Assembly (NCBI GenBank): GCA_010015655.1
Contig: ML976725.1
Span: 261,989-325,988, forward strand
Reading direction: 5' to 3'
DNA length: 64,000 bases
Origin: Bimuria novae-zelandiae CBS 107.79
Lineage: Eukaryota; Ascomycota; Dothideomycetes; Pleosporales; Didymosphaeriaceae
The first letter of the stretch is position 1, and every line of letters begins with the position of its first letter. Positions 1 through 10,700 of the stretch are shown here, piece by piece. The notes under the pieces are model-generated. The model was not told where the DNA came from and did not search any database. It saw only the letters and a list, made by a program, of their open reading frames with translations. A program made the position numbers and the translations under genes.

Positions 1-330
1 AGAGAGCCTGTGGCAACGTTAGCTAAAAACCTTAATACTAAACCTATCCCTACTAACTTATTTATAAGCAGCAACAAGGGCTAGAGGCCTCTTAAGCCTT
101 ACAGTCCTTAGGGCTTTAGCTATTTTAAAGATGTTATGGTTTAATTAAACTTTCCTAATTGTTAGCCGGGAAATATGGAGATCACGAGAGATTTGGGATA
201 TATTATAACCTAGGGCGAGTTAAGACTTGATTCTGCGAATAGCTTTATCTAGGATAGCGCGCATAATTAATATATATGGGGTTATAAGTATATAGTCGAG
301 GTTTACTAGTAATATTTGGTGTGGGTGCGG
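1..330 (-). mobile_element. AT-rich transposase relic at the left edge
   Basis: This stretch is AT-rich with many TA dinucleotides and no usable open frame. Read on the minus strand, one frame gives a helix-turn-helix-like string around positions 100-240 (ISQISRDLHISRLTIRKV, then a stop and LNHN), resembling the DNA-binding start of Tc1/mariner-type transposases. Stops interrupt it and the element continues beyond the window. Family assignment rests on this short stretch only and is tentative. Confidence 0.3.
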
Positions 331-799
331 ACTAAGGATTCAAGCGAGCCGATGCTGACAAAGGTGGAAACACTATTTCGCAAACGACTGTATAAATAGT
401 GCAGGTTGGTCGCAAGCATCAATGTAGCACTCTACTACAAAATAGTGTAACAATAGCGATTGTGTTGGACATACAGCGTTATTTTGATTAAGGTGTTATG
501 GTGTTTAGCGGGGCGTTGACTGAATCCGGGCGTTGAGTGCACGGACACGTTACGGCCAGTAGTTCCATACTGTGCACAGACCATTCACTATCCTTTTTTC
601 CTCCTGAAGACCACTATGTGTACCGTGCACGGTACGGAACTACTAACCGTACGCCAAGAGTACGGTACGTTGGACACCCTAGTTTTGTGGAGACAGCATG
701 GTCACCAGGCGATGAGAAAGGCGGGTTGAGAGCCCCTGAGATTTTCCCCCTGAGATTGATCCGCGGTGATGGAGCTCATCACCGCCATTGGTAAGCTTA
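331..799. other. Non-coding flank of the hAT insertion
   Basis: I see no supportable gene. A short hairpin-like inverted repeat, CACTATTT at 371-378 and AAATAGTG at 394-401, lies near the end of the left-edge repeat and may belong to its terminus. An 85-codon open frame at 537-794 has no recognisable features. Confidence 0.4.
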
Positions 800-807
800 G
801 TTACACG
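800..807. repeat. Target site duplication, left copy (GTTACACG)
   Basis: The 8-bp sequence GTTACACG directly abuts the left terminal repeat and recurs exactly at 3973-3980 next to the right one. Eight-bp duplications are the hallmark of hAT transposase insertion. Confidence 0.93.
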
Positions 808-827
808 CAGAGTTGTCAACAAACAAA
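808..827 (+). repeat. hAT left terminal inverted repeat
   Basis: cagagttgtcaacaaacaaa; its reverse complement appears at the right end with one mismatch (fourth base A versus G). It starts with CAG, as many hAT termini do. Confidence 0.93.
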
Positions 828-987
828 ACAAACAATATTTAAAGCTAAGTTTTGCTTTGTTTGACGATTTTATGGTGTTGTAGTTTGTTTATTTAATTTT
901 AATAGACTGTAGGGGTGCTTTTGTTTAAATTATTTATTTAAATTTTAAGAAGCTAGAGACTATAAAAGGTAATTTATATAGTAATTA

Positions 988-3660
988 CTATAGTAACTCC
1001 TTCCACTCCTCTATCCTAAAGCTTTTAATAAGCGTTTCTTTGCAGTACTTTGCTATTACTATCGCGCTTAGAGGCTTAAAACCTGCCCTTATCCATCGCT
1101 GCGTACATATAAGAGTAGCTAGTAATTGTGAGCTTATTTTTCGCCTCTGTGGGTCTATTATATCGCTAGTACCTGAGAAGACTCTTTCACAGTCGCTACT
1201 AAAGGCGGGAATTAAGAGTAAGTTAATTACAAGCTGTGAAAGATGTAGGTACTTTAGCTTTAACTTAAGCTAGTACTATATAGCTATAACGCCTGTTTTA
1301 TGTTATTAAGCTATTTATAGTGGCTCTTTTAGCTACTAATTATACTTGTCCTTCGCCGCCTTAGTGCACTCGCGATCGCTAGCGTTAAGTATAAAGTTAA
1401 TAGCGTTGTTAAAGCTACTTATTAAGGGCTTTAGTAGTGTAACTAGTGTTATAGTTACGGCGTTAGTAGGCTTATAGGCTGTCTATAGTTGCAGAAACTA
1501 CGCGTGGCAGCGGTTATAGACCTTAGGTTTGTGCTACTATAAACGCTTGCAGTATATCTTATAGCGTAGGTAGAGTGCTATAGCAGTGTAGTAAACGGGT
1601 GCTTTAAGTAGCTTTTTAAAGTATTCGATCGCTTTCTTCTTCGCGGCGCGTAGGTTAATCAGCAGGTGGTCTTTAGGCGCCTTAGTTAGGGTAAAGTTAA
1701 CGCCTTTATAAGACTTAAGGCGGGCATCTAGCTTAGTAATTATAGACTCTAATATAGGAATTACCTCGTACAGCGCGCTATAACAACTACTTTTACTATA
1801 GCCTTAGAGGCGATTAGTTATAAACTTAAGCAGCTATAGTATAGCGATGTAGTCGTTAATAACTGCCTAATCTATAGCTATAAGCCTTGTTAACCTTATC
1901 TATCGTAGTGCTAATAGAAGCTTGTTACTGCAAGTTCGCGCAGTAGAGTTAGCTACTTTAGTCTTTATTATGTAGTAATTAGTATACGAGGTAATAGCTT
2001 ATTAAAGCTTAACCCTACACTTAAGTGCACTATAATAGCTATTCTAGCGCGTAACTACAGGCTTAACTAGCTCGCGTATGCTAATAGAGACAGCGCTTTA
2101 AGGCATCTTTTTTATAGCTTATTACTAATAGCTTGTAAAGAGGCTGTACTAATTTAGCGTATTAATATAGTTTATTATATTAAAGAAGACGCCTAATAGT
2201 CTATCCTTTTGCCACTCCTTTATATAAAACTCTTCCTCTTTTATATTCTTAGGCTCGTTCTCGTACGCGTCGGCGTCGCGACTAAACATAATTATTTAGC
2301 TAATAAGGTTAAGTATATAGTAAGCGCAGTAGAGGCGTCGTTTAGTACTATTAAAGTTATATATTATAGTAAGTTTATTAATAGCAGTATTGTTGTTAGC
2401 GGCGTTGTTAAGTACAAAGTACCTAAGTTTGTTGCGATTAATGCCAAAGTATTCCAGGATAGCAGCAACAGCGTTAGCGATAGCCTCGCTAGAGTGAGCA
2501 CCTACAACTTGTGGCAGCGCTATAGGCAGGTCAACTATCGCGCCTTTATAGTTAACGTAGTGCGCAACTACAGCAAAGAAGCCACGTTTACCACCTTTAG
2601 CAGTTTACCTATTAAAGCTTATATACACCTTACTCTCCGCCTCCGCTAACGCGCGCACTACCTGCGGCTTTATATAGCTATAGAGCTTTATTACGAAGCT
2701 TACTACGCTATTATAAGAGCTCTATAGCGCTACCTCTGCCTTAGGGTTAGCAAATCTTATTATCTTATAAAAAGCTAGTGTTTTAAACTCGCGGAGAGCT
2801 CTATTATTATTAACTAGCTAAAGTATAGCTACCTATTAAAAGCTATATACGTTAAAGTTACCTAGTTCGTTAAAGGTCTCTATAGTAATTTTAAGGCCAC
2901 CCTTAGTAGTAAATTATAGTAATATTTAACTAGGTTTACGCGTAGGCTTGCGGGCAATAGGGCCATCTTTACAGACTTAATAGCTAGGTTTATCTTAGGC
3001 GAGATGTTGTATAGCAGCGCTAGTTAACTTTATTATTTAGTATATAGCCCCAGGGAGATTACGCGTGTGGCAGTACCTACACATAAAGTAGAGCTACTCT
3101 GGCTCATATGTGTTCTTCTTCCACACGCGATAGCCATGCTTATAGACCTAGCTAGTGTTACTCTTTAGCGTAGTAAGTGGCTTTGCTATACTATTTAATC
3201 TGTTAAAGTTACAGCTATTATAGTTACTAGCCTAGCCCTCCTTAGGAGTAAGAGCTGCCTCTATTATTATCTTTATTACTACGTTAGAGCTAGCTATTAG
3301 CTGCGTTATAAATGCCTTAGGCCTATTAAGCATTAATTGCAACTCCCAGGCAACGTTATTGCTATTTTGTGAGGCTTCGGGAATGGCTAGCTGCATGTTC
3401 TGGCGTGGAGATGCTCGCTGGGGTGAAGCATCTAGCAGCGGCTTTGGCTAGGTTGGCGGCGTGTTTGGTGGCTCTGTAAGCGGCTCTACAGGCTATATAA
3501 ATAAAGGCTTAGGCGTACTATCGCGCTTAGTTAGCTAATTATTAATGCTTTAGCGCACCTTTTATAAGGGCTTAGGCGCACGATAAGGACGTTTAGGTGC
3601 AGGTTTAACTACCTTAGCAGACTTATAGCTTTATTTTAAAGGTATAATAGGCGTAAACGT
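988..3660 (-). pseudogene. hAT transposase, inactivated by RIP-type mutations
   Basis: The gene reads right to left. Around 3000-3100 it has a BED-type zinc finger remnant (FMCRYCHTR, then a His about 25 residues on). Around 2600 the catalytic motif reads SFNR-stop-TAKGGKRGFF, where functional relatives have SFD-x-W; the Asp is now Asn (GAT to AAT) and the Trp codon is TAA at 2605-2607. Around 2400 the second motif reads FVLNNAANNNTA, with Asn at positions normally Asp. The C-terminal dimerisation region at about 990-1270 is still open and well conserved (IPAFSSDCERVFSG, ending RIEEWKELL before a stop at 988-990). The true start codon cannot be fixed; 3660 is approximate. Loss of the catalytic Asp residues and several stops make it a pseudogene. 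Confidence 0.88.
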
Positions 3661-3952
3661 GTGTGTGCAAAGGCGCGAAAAAGTAAGCTATATAGGCAGG
3701 CTAAAGTAAGGAATATAAGTAAGTTAAGCGTTAACGCGCTGTGTACGCGAGAAGTACGCGATTATTTAGCTAATATTATATTATATAGTAGGGCTAGGCT
3801 ATAACGGGTCTAATAGCTATTTTTAAACAAACTTAAAATATTTAAATAGAGAAGCCTATTATTTTAAATTTGTTTGTTAATCTAGCGCACAGAAGATTTG
3901 TTTGTTTAAATTTAAAAAATCAAACAAAATCAAATCAAAATTTTGAAGCACA

Positions 3953-3972
3953 TTTGTTTGTTGACAACCCTG
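3953..3972 (-). repeat. hAT right terminal inverted repeat
   Basis: This is the reverse complement of the left end (cagggttgtcaacaaacaaa when read inward), followed directly by the second GTTACACG copy at 3973-3980. Confidence 0.93.
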
Positions 3973-3980
3973 GTTACACG

Positions 3981-5692
3981 GCTGGAAAGCTTCAAATCGA
4001 AACATGTGTCCAATATCTTGCGCTTTAAGACCTGGCTATAGAGTCCGAAGACGCATGCGGGGAGTCCGGGCAGCTTTTTGGCATTCATCAGTGAGTGCAA
4101 GTGTGTAAAGAGAGATACTCTGAAAGCGCGAGAGGCATTTATAGTTCATGGAATCGTCAGTTTGAAACTTGGTGACGAAGGTTGTCACCAGCGTCGACCA
4201 TGTATTGCTTTGGCGGGAAAGGTCTGGTACGCATCACGCAAGGCGTCAAAGTGTCAGCACTTGCGGTGTATGCGCTGATTTAGGTGTTTTAGATGCCTCA
4301 AAAAAAATTCAAGTAGCTGAGCCGACAGCATAGAAACGGACCTTTATGCCTTTTAGCGGGTGTTTTTGAAGTTCATGCGGTGTTGATGGGCATCATCGTC
4401 GACCGTCCCACCGTCATGTATCGGATCCTCTATGTTGAATTGTCACGTTGAATTTTAGGCTTCAGTAGAGGGAAAGGATATGAGATACTTACAATGTAGC
4501 TCTCCGTGCGACATTCGCGGATGGAACCCATTGTTTTTGTTCATCAGATCCAAGGGAGCGAGCCGTGTTAGGAAAGCGGACCAATCGAAAAAAAAAAGTT
4601 TATCTACGGTCGCAAACGACGTACGACGTGTGCTTACAGCGGTAATGCACATCATCAGTGTCCATGCCCCACCGCACTTCTTCCAAGGCTGAAAGACGGT
4701 GCTCGAGCATGCTGAGCTTGAAGTAGTTTTTGAGACACGAAGAGCGACTCCGAAGCGCCATCGCGTCGAGTAAAGTCGTTTTTGAGCCACATTGGGATCT
4801 TGGTCTACCTTTTTTTCAGGCTCTCGTTGGGAGGCCAGGATGCACGGAGGACTAGTCGGGGAATGTGTAGCGCTTTCTATAGGTTCCGGTAGCGCCAAGT
4901 AGACATTAATGGTAAGATGGTCGACGTAGGAGAGTCAGCGTAAGATAGTCGACTTAAAAGGGTCGACGTAAGGAGGTCGACGGAACAGAAAGCTCCAGCT
5001 CAGCGGCCAAGTTTAGGACATACGCATGCTTAACAGGCCATTTTGAAATTGCAGTCCAGCAATGCTCTCGGCCAGGATACGGCAAAGAGAATGGGTTCAT
5101 CAGTCCACGTAGCTCTCCTACAGTTTAGTCTTTGGTTTAAAATCTAGGACGCAAAAGTGTGTAGACGACAAACCTCCTAGCATTAGAACGGTTTGTCCAC
5201 GTATGATCAATAAGTAAGCATCTTAAGGAAAGGCTTAATCATAATAGTATTAACGTTTCCGGAACCAAACCTAATATTTCAGGACGAATAAAGCCGCGAC
5301 AATCCCAGGATAAGGCTGTTTCTGTGGAGAAAGCAGTTATCCCACTCTTATTAACTCACATGGTATTCTAACCTCTTGTTTCAATTTACAAGCTTTCTGA
5401 CGCAAAGTCTTCGTCTATATATAACACACGATGTGGCAAGTATAGTAGTCAGCAATAAAGTACACAACGTTTCAACCAAAACAGTGTTCCCCTTCGAACA
5501 GTTCAACAATAAGCGATAATTAGTATATTACTCCTGCAACGCTTCGCAAAGTTGATATTCTAGGTAAAGAAACTTATTCAGGGGCCGCGAAGTGGGGTAG
5601 ACAATTTTTATTCATCCGCACTCACTTACATTCATCCCAAACACACACACCTGGATGCACCAACCTTAAAAAATAGGCTAAAAAGTAAATTT
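3981..5692. other. Intergenic, no supportable gene
   Basis: Short open frames exist on both strands (for example 147 codons on the minus strand at 4455-4898), but none shows a conserved motif, signal peptide or believable splice structure. The only structured feature is the 14-bp repeat array at 4920-4989. A CA-rich tract lies near 5640. Confidence 0.5.
4920..4989 (+). repeat. Degenerate 14-bp tandem repeat, about 5 copies
   Basis: Five consecutive 14-bp units start with GTCGAC or GTCAGC (first unit gtcgacgtaggaga), recurring with strict 14-bp spacing. Units differ from one another at several positions, so the array is old. No function is apparent. Confidence 0.7.
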
Positions 5693-5803
5693 TGATGAGA
5701 GTGGGACTCGAACCCACGCCAGGAAACCTGACTGCGAAGATCGTTACTAGGTAATACTAGGTATAACCTGAACACAGCGCCTTAACCGCTCGGCCATCTC
5801 ACC
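5693..5803 (-). tRNA. tRNA-Leu(CAG) with a 29-nt intron
   Basis: On the minus strand the sequence folds as a type II tRNA. Acceptor stem GGTGAGA pairs with TCTCATC (one G-T pair) and the discriminator base is A. The D arm is TGGCCGAGCGGTTAAGGCGC. The anticodon stem CTGTG/CGCAG encloses loop TTCAGGT with anticodon CAG at 5768-5770. A long variable arm (CAGG TTT CCTG) and the T arm GTGGG-TTCGAGT-CCCAC follow. An intron of 29 nt (5738-5766) sits one base 3' of the anticodon, the canonical eukaryotic position. The A box and B box are intact, so it should be transcribed by RNA polymerase III. The long variable arm and discriminator A fit leucine. CCA is not encoded, as expected. Confidence 0.95.
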
Positions 5804-7648
5804 CCGCCACTTTTGGAATGGAAACATCTGATATTTCCGATCGATGCATAAAAAGAATTTTTTTAAATATATATCGATAGAACTCATCTATGGATAGCGC
5901 CTCAACCTTTCCAAAGGCTGAAATGTGACTAGTAGGGCTTTGCGATGCAGAGCCGAACGCGGGGTATCACTAGTGCTTTTTGCCATGTTGGATCGTGGAG
6001 TGGGGCATCTGTGGGACCCTCGCGATGACGAACACCGCAGCAGAGGTCGGACAGCTACTTGCAACCCACCAGTAACAGATAATCACAGTATTAATTTCCT
6101 TAGTAACAATTATCTAATACGCTTCTTATTCGAACACTTGCAATGTATGCATAAGCAACGTCTTTATCCTCATACACAGCCTTACGTTCGCGACGAATCC
6201 CGTGTGCAGAAGTGCATGGAAATATCAAGTAATGCATCCTGTTCCAATGGTATGGTCGCTCATGCGTAATTAAAAGTTCAAGATCATGTAGGTATACTAG
6301 GCCAAAGCACCAAGCGAAATGCTATGTAGCAGTTGGCTTGTAAAAGCTTGCAAGGGCCAAGTAATCAACACATTAAGATCGAAATGTACAATTATCGTGA
6401 AGCACAACATCCATTATAAAGCCTACAGACCAGACGAAAGCGTCCACTCGAAATGGAACACTCAGACCAAAGGATTGTTGTGCTGTTACAGCATCAGCAA
6501 CTCATTAAGCTCATAGTCGCATCAAGTATGGCTTCTCGTTTGTAGGCCTCGTAATGGTGCGCAGTCAAGAACACCGCGTACAATCGGTTATTTTATGCCT
6601 ATCGTGAAATAATTCTCTGTATTGAAGCTAGGAACCTGCCTGTACTGACCAGTGGCATTGCGGGTGTACTGTGTTCATTTCGAATAGTCCACGAGTTCAC
6701 GTCATTACATGGTGCTTTTGCGCTCTTTTAACAAGACGCAGCGCTCGCGTCCCAGTGTCTAGAGAGTGCAAAGGCGTCATAAATTGACGATTAAAAGTGT
6801 ATGAACGTGGCCAGTGACGCCTCTATGCCGCCAAATTCCCCATGATCCACCAGTATTCGCAATGCGGTTTCTGCCGTAGAAAGGGATTATGGAACCCGTT
6901 GATTCTCATGCGTTTTTCATTGGGTAAGAACATGATCCAGATAAGGGAGTGCGCCCGGAGCGGACAATCAAACCAACAGTGGTACTGACGGACAGAGCAA
7001 AGTATTTCACATGGACTTTGTTTCTTTTCTTCTTTCCTTGTGCTCCACGCATACTAGACTAACAACTTTTAGAAGGCGTGACTTTAGCAATGCTTGATTA
7101 TATTCGTTGTTTAAACCTTAGTTAACCATTCTACTTGCTCAGTTTGGTCGATCAATTAGTGCCATGGCTACATGCCGCATATAGTGCCGCTTCAAAGAGA
7201 GCGCAGAGACTGTGAGAAATGTATTGTGTTCGGGCGTCGAATGCCCAGGTATGCGGGCATCGCGACTTGATCCCTCTAGGCTTCAAAACTCGTGCGCGTG
7301 TATGTAGCAACGTCGTGGCCTTACGGGAACATCGCATTACGCTCTCATAAAACCCGCTAGGAGAAACGCTTGCGCTTACCTGCACATAACTTGTTTGAGC
7401 GACGTCGTGGCGGTGATGTGATTTGACGAGAAGTTTGGTGTTGATGTGACGTCACATATCGCGACTTGAGCACCTAGGCATATAGAACATGAGCATTTTG
7501 AGCATCGTAGCACATGTATACACTAAATGTTCGCCGCAGGAACCCCTATGTTAAGCACCGAGACAAGCACTTCAAGCTTTTGCTGAGGCAAAATCGAAGA
7601 CGTTGGAATTCTGCTGACATCCGGAACGTGGGAAATAGACGCCCTGCG
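5804..7648. other. Intergenic, no supportable gene
   Basis: Several open frames of 65-115 codons occur (5925-6269, 6319-6516, 7152-7385) without recognisable domains, signal peptides or splice-supported extensions. I see no RNA gene beyond the tRNA to the left. Confidence 0.5.
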
Positions 7649-7935
7649 ATTGGTTGAGCGCGTTAAGCTCTATCTAATTCGGTACTAGCTGCAGCCAAAG
7701 GTGCGAACTTCCCTATAACAGCCTCTCGGACCGTGGCAATTGCAAAGCTTCGTTTTACTGCTGATGCTCGCTGACTTTTCCTGCATCCGTCATTGGCCGG
7801 GTTGTTGTACGAACACATCATCGGCCCGATCCAAGTCAACCGTGCTACAGCGCAAGTACTATAAATATGAAAATATCCAGTCTGCAGTGGGTGCGAACAG
7901 CACAAATAACTACGAGAAAAACGTTCCGGAACATC
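7649..7935 (+). promoter_or_regulatory. Probable promoter and 5' leader of the iron transporter gene
   Basis: Two CCAAT boxes in reverse orientation (ATTGG at 7649-7653 and 7792-7796) and a TATAAATA element near 7860 precede the likely start codon. In Aspergillus, vacuolar iron importer genes are controlled by the CCAAT-binding complex with HapX; the boxes here are compatible with that, but no HapX site is proven. Confidence 0.35.
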
Positions 7936-8838
7936 ATGGCGACGGTGTTGGGAAGGTCATATGGCACAATGCCGACGGGGGACTCAGCAGCGTATTCGAT
8001 GCTACCACCAACATCAGCAAGATCATCAGTTGGCGATATCGAACGCATGACAACCAGCTCCAGCGACGACGCTGCTTCGAGCCAAATTACACTGCAGTCA
8101 TACTCATCCTCGTCTCGAAAATCCCGGATCGACCCTCGGATCATTTCAGACGCCATCATCGGTCTTTCAGACGGACTCACAGTTCCGTTCGCACTCACGG
8201 CAGGCCTCTCAGCATTGGGTAACACCCACGTTGTCATCTACGGCGGCCTCGCGGAGCTCATCGCTGGATCCATCTCAATGGGACTCGGAGGATTCCTCGG
8301 CGCAAAGAGCGAAGCCGAAAGCTATTCTGCCACGCAGCTTCAGACGAGGAAGAAGATCATCGCAGACCAAGCCGGGGTGGAAGAGGACGTCAAGAGCATT
8401 CTGGACGATGTTGGGCTACCGGATGATCTGGGCGAGCAGGTGACCAGATGTCTCATCGACGGAAGCGAGGAGCGGTTGACGAAGTTCCTGATGCGTTTCG
8501 AGCACTCTGCACCGGAGCCTCCGTCAAATCGAGCGCTTGTGTGCGCACTGACCATTGCAATGGGGTACTTCGTCGGTGGTTTCATTCCATTGTTACCGTA
8601 CTTCTTCGTCAGCGGCGACGATGTGAAGCAAGGGCTCCTGTGGTCAGCGTGTGTCATGGTGGTGACGCTGTTTACTTTCGGCTACGTGAAGACTGCAGCG
8701 GTGCACGGGAGTAGCGACTTACACCTCGTGTGGAAGGGTATCAGAGGTGGGGTTGAGATGACGGTGGTGGGAAGTCTGGCGGCGGGTGCGGCTATGGGAT
8801 TAGTGGTTCTATTCAGCGGTGAAAGTGATTCTGTATGA
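7936..8838 (+). CDS. Vacuolar iron transporter, CCC1/VIT1 family
   Basis: A 300-residue, intronless protein of the CCC1/VIT1 family, which moves Fe(II) (and Mn(II)) from cytosol into the vacuole in exchange for protons. After a Ser-rich cytosolic N-terminus (1-65) comes the family signature: TM1 DAIIGLSDGLTVPFALTAGL (72-91), then TM2 with ELIAGSISMGLGGFLGAKSE carrying the conserved Glu and Met of the metal path. A charged helical cytosolic segment (130-190) corresponds to the metal-binding domain between TM2 and TM3. Three more membrane segments follow (about 199-225, 232-254, 272-293). The start at 7936 is preferred because ATGGCG is in good context; an in-frame ATG at 7867 would add 23 residues of no clear meaning. 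The length is normal for the family. No other iron gene is adjacent. Confidence 0.93.
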   Translation: MATVLGRSYGTMPTGDSAAYSMLPPTSARSSVGDIERMTTSSSDDAASSQITLQSYSSSSRKSRIDPRIISDAIIGLSDGLTVPFALTAGLSALGNTHVVIYGGLAELIAGSISMGLGGFLGAKSEAESYSATQLQTRKKIIADQAGVEEDVKSILDDVGLPDDLGEQVTRCLIDGSEERLTKFLMRFEHSAPEPPSNRALVCALTIAMGYFVGGFIPLLPYFFVSGDDVKQGLLWSACVMVVTLFTFGYVKTAAVHGSSDLHLVWKGIRGGVEMTVVGSLAAGAAMGLVVLFSGESDSV

Positions 8839-9611
8839 TTCTATTATCTTGTAGATATAAACAAAAAAAGTCTATGTTGCTTGTGTTCTCGCATCTCTAG
8901 CGGTTCATCCACGATTTGGGGGAGCAAGAAGCGAGAAGGTTTTCTCGAGTTCCTCGTCTAATATTACACGTAGAGTCAGCCTATGCTAATTCAGTGCTGT
9001 TTCGGGGGTGTCATAGACCTCGAGTCACCCTAGCCTGGATGAAGACATGGCCAAGCACTAGCGACCGACAACGTCGCAAAGAAAAGCGCTCTGCAAGTGC
9101 ATCATTTGATCGGATCCTAAGGCACACATTATAGTTTGTAGGTTACGATTCACTATACTATATACTCCGTACTAACAGGTTACAGCTTCGCCAAGTGCTA
9201 CCTGCTCATATCGAGCATGAGGCGGGCGAGTTGTTTGAGAACACTCACACCGGCTAGACTTGCTCCGTGCGGGTCACCAATGATGTGTGGACTAGTTTCT
9301 CGGCCTCACTATGTTACATTGGCTCAGAGAGTTGATCAAGCCTTAACACGCGTCGAGAATCTGTCCGCTACCGAGGTATTTTATCAGATCTTAGTTTCGC
9401 GAAGATCATGGAAAGATTCGAATCCTGTCGTGGAGATTCATCTTGCGAAGCTTTCAACGGTGAATCCGAAAGGCAAGCCAGACCCACTTTGCTCCACCTC
9501 AATATTTGCGCGTTCTTCGATAATGCGTGCGATTGGGTGCCGGTTGCGGAATGGATTCATTTTCGATTGTAAAAGTGTTTTGAGAACAGCGGCTGATCTT
9601 CCTACTCGTCT
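8839..9611. other. Intergenic between convergent genes
   Basis: This holds the 3' regions of the iron transporter and the aldo-keto reductase. A 132-codon open frame at 9217-9615 on the plus strand runs into the 3' end of the reductase and has no recognisable domain. Confidence 0.5.
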
Positions 9612-10700
9612 TTAATCACGGCTGACTGTGGGATCCCAGGCGCAAGGTTCATATACCCCAAGATCCAAGCTCTCCATGTCCTCATCTGAAAGCTCGAAAT
9701 CGTAGATTTGAGCGTTCTCTTCGATACGGTGCTTGGTCACCGATTTTGGCAGCGGGACAAATCCCTAGAAGCAGGTGAGTTGCTGTCTTTACAGGCGAAA
9801 GCAGCACTAACGTACCTTTTGCAGAGACCAACGTAATAAAACTTGGCTGGTCGTCTTGTTGTGCTTCTTCGCGAGGCGTAAAAGAAGTAGATCTTCCGCT
9901 TTTTTGGCGCGCACGATAGGGCTGTAGGCTTCTAGGATTATGCCTCTCTTCTTGCACCAATCGACTATATCTTTTCGCGCCAGCCATGGATGAAGTTCGA
10001 TCTGGTTGACGCTGAGCACCCCTCCTTTATGCTTCCCCTCCTTCTCGTCTATGCTTTGGATATACGTTTCGAGCTCTTCTAGGTGATGTACGCCATAATT
10101 GCTCACACCAATGCTGCGTATCTTGCCAGCTTCAACGCCCTCGACAAGCGCCTTCCATGCACCAATGCGATTCTCCTTGCCGCCATAGGGCGAATGGAGA
10201 AGATAGAGATCGATGTAATCGAACCCAGTCTCTTTCATAGAGTTCTCAATGTGCTGCTTGGCGTTTTCGTAGGTCATTTGTTTCGGTGGTATTTTGGTGG
10301 TGAAGAACAGCTCCTCTCGAGGAATCCCAGACTTCTTCATGCCCTCCGCTGAAGGCGCCTCATTGCGATATGCTACTGCGGAATCCACGTGTCGATATCC
10401 GACCTTCAGCGCCTGTTCAACAACCTCCGCTGCAACATTGGCGGGAGTCTGATATACGCCATAACCAAGGGTTGGAATGTCATAGCCAGACGGCATTAGG
10501 AGCGTGGAGGTAAGAGAAAGCTTCGCCATGCTAGGTGATGACGTATGGAATAGTCGCTGGTTCGCTCTGAACTGGTGTTGAAGGCCGGCAAGTCTTGACA
10601 ATACAGTCCGCATACTTCCACGGGTAGTGGAAGCAGTATAGTTGCGCACAGATGTACCGTGTGATGTTATAAAGTGATGAGCAATATTTCGTTGAATCAT
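9612..10700 (-). CDS. Aldo-keto reductase with a mitochondrial-type leader
   Basis: Two exons (10700-9816 and 9764-9612; intron 9765-9815, GTACGT...CTAG) encode 345 residues. The family reduces aldehydes and ketones with NADPH on a TIM barrel. The catalytic tetrad is visible: Asp106 and Tyr111 in HVDSAVAYRNE, Lys136 in FFTTKIPP, His169 in DLYLLHSPYG. The cofactor end in exon 2 has GFVPLPKSVTKHRIEEN, the usual NADPH 2'-phosphate-binding loop. The first 57 residues contain no Asp or Glu, are rich in Arg and Ser, and end RLFHTSSPS, which looks like a mitochondrial presequence. Met58 (MAKLSLTS) would be the start of a cytosolic form. Substrate cannot be deduced. Confidence 0.92.

Larger units (their letters stand above)
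808..3972 (-). mobile_element. RIP-damaged hAT DNA transposon, 3165 bp, complete ends
   Basis: The element is bounded by 20-bp terminal inverted repeats (808-827 and 3953-3972) that differ at one base, and by identical 8-bp target duplications GTTACACG. Inside, the minus strand encodes a decayed hAT transposase from the right end towards the left, with a BED-type zinc finger region, the catalytic core region and the C-terminal dimerisation region in the expected order. The interior is strongly TA-enriched. Stop codons replace tryptophan codons and Asp is replaced by Asn, the pattern left by RIP (G-to-A on the coding strand). Intact ends with a dead transposase mean it could move only if a functional relative supplied the enzyme. 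Family identification comes from both the termini and the protein and is secure. Confidence 0.95.

Noticed and set aside
2209..2649. Plus-strand open frame of 146 codons inside the hAT element
   Set aside because: The minus strand here carries the recognisable hAT catalytic region; the plus-strand frame is its mirror and has no motif.
4455..4898. Minus-strand frame of 147 codons
   Set aside because: No domain, biased composition or splice support; flanked by transposon and minor repeat, so probably chance.
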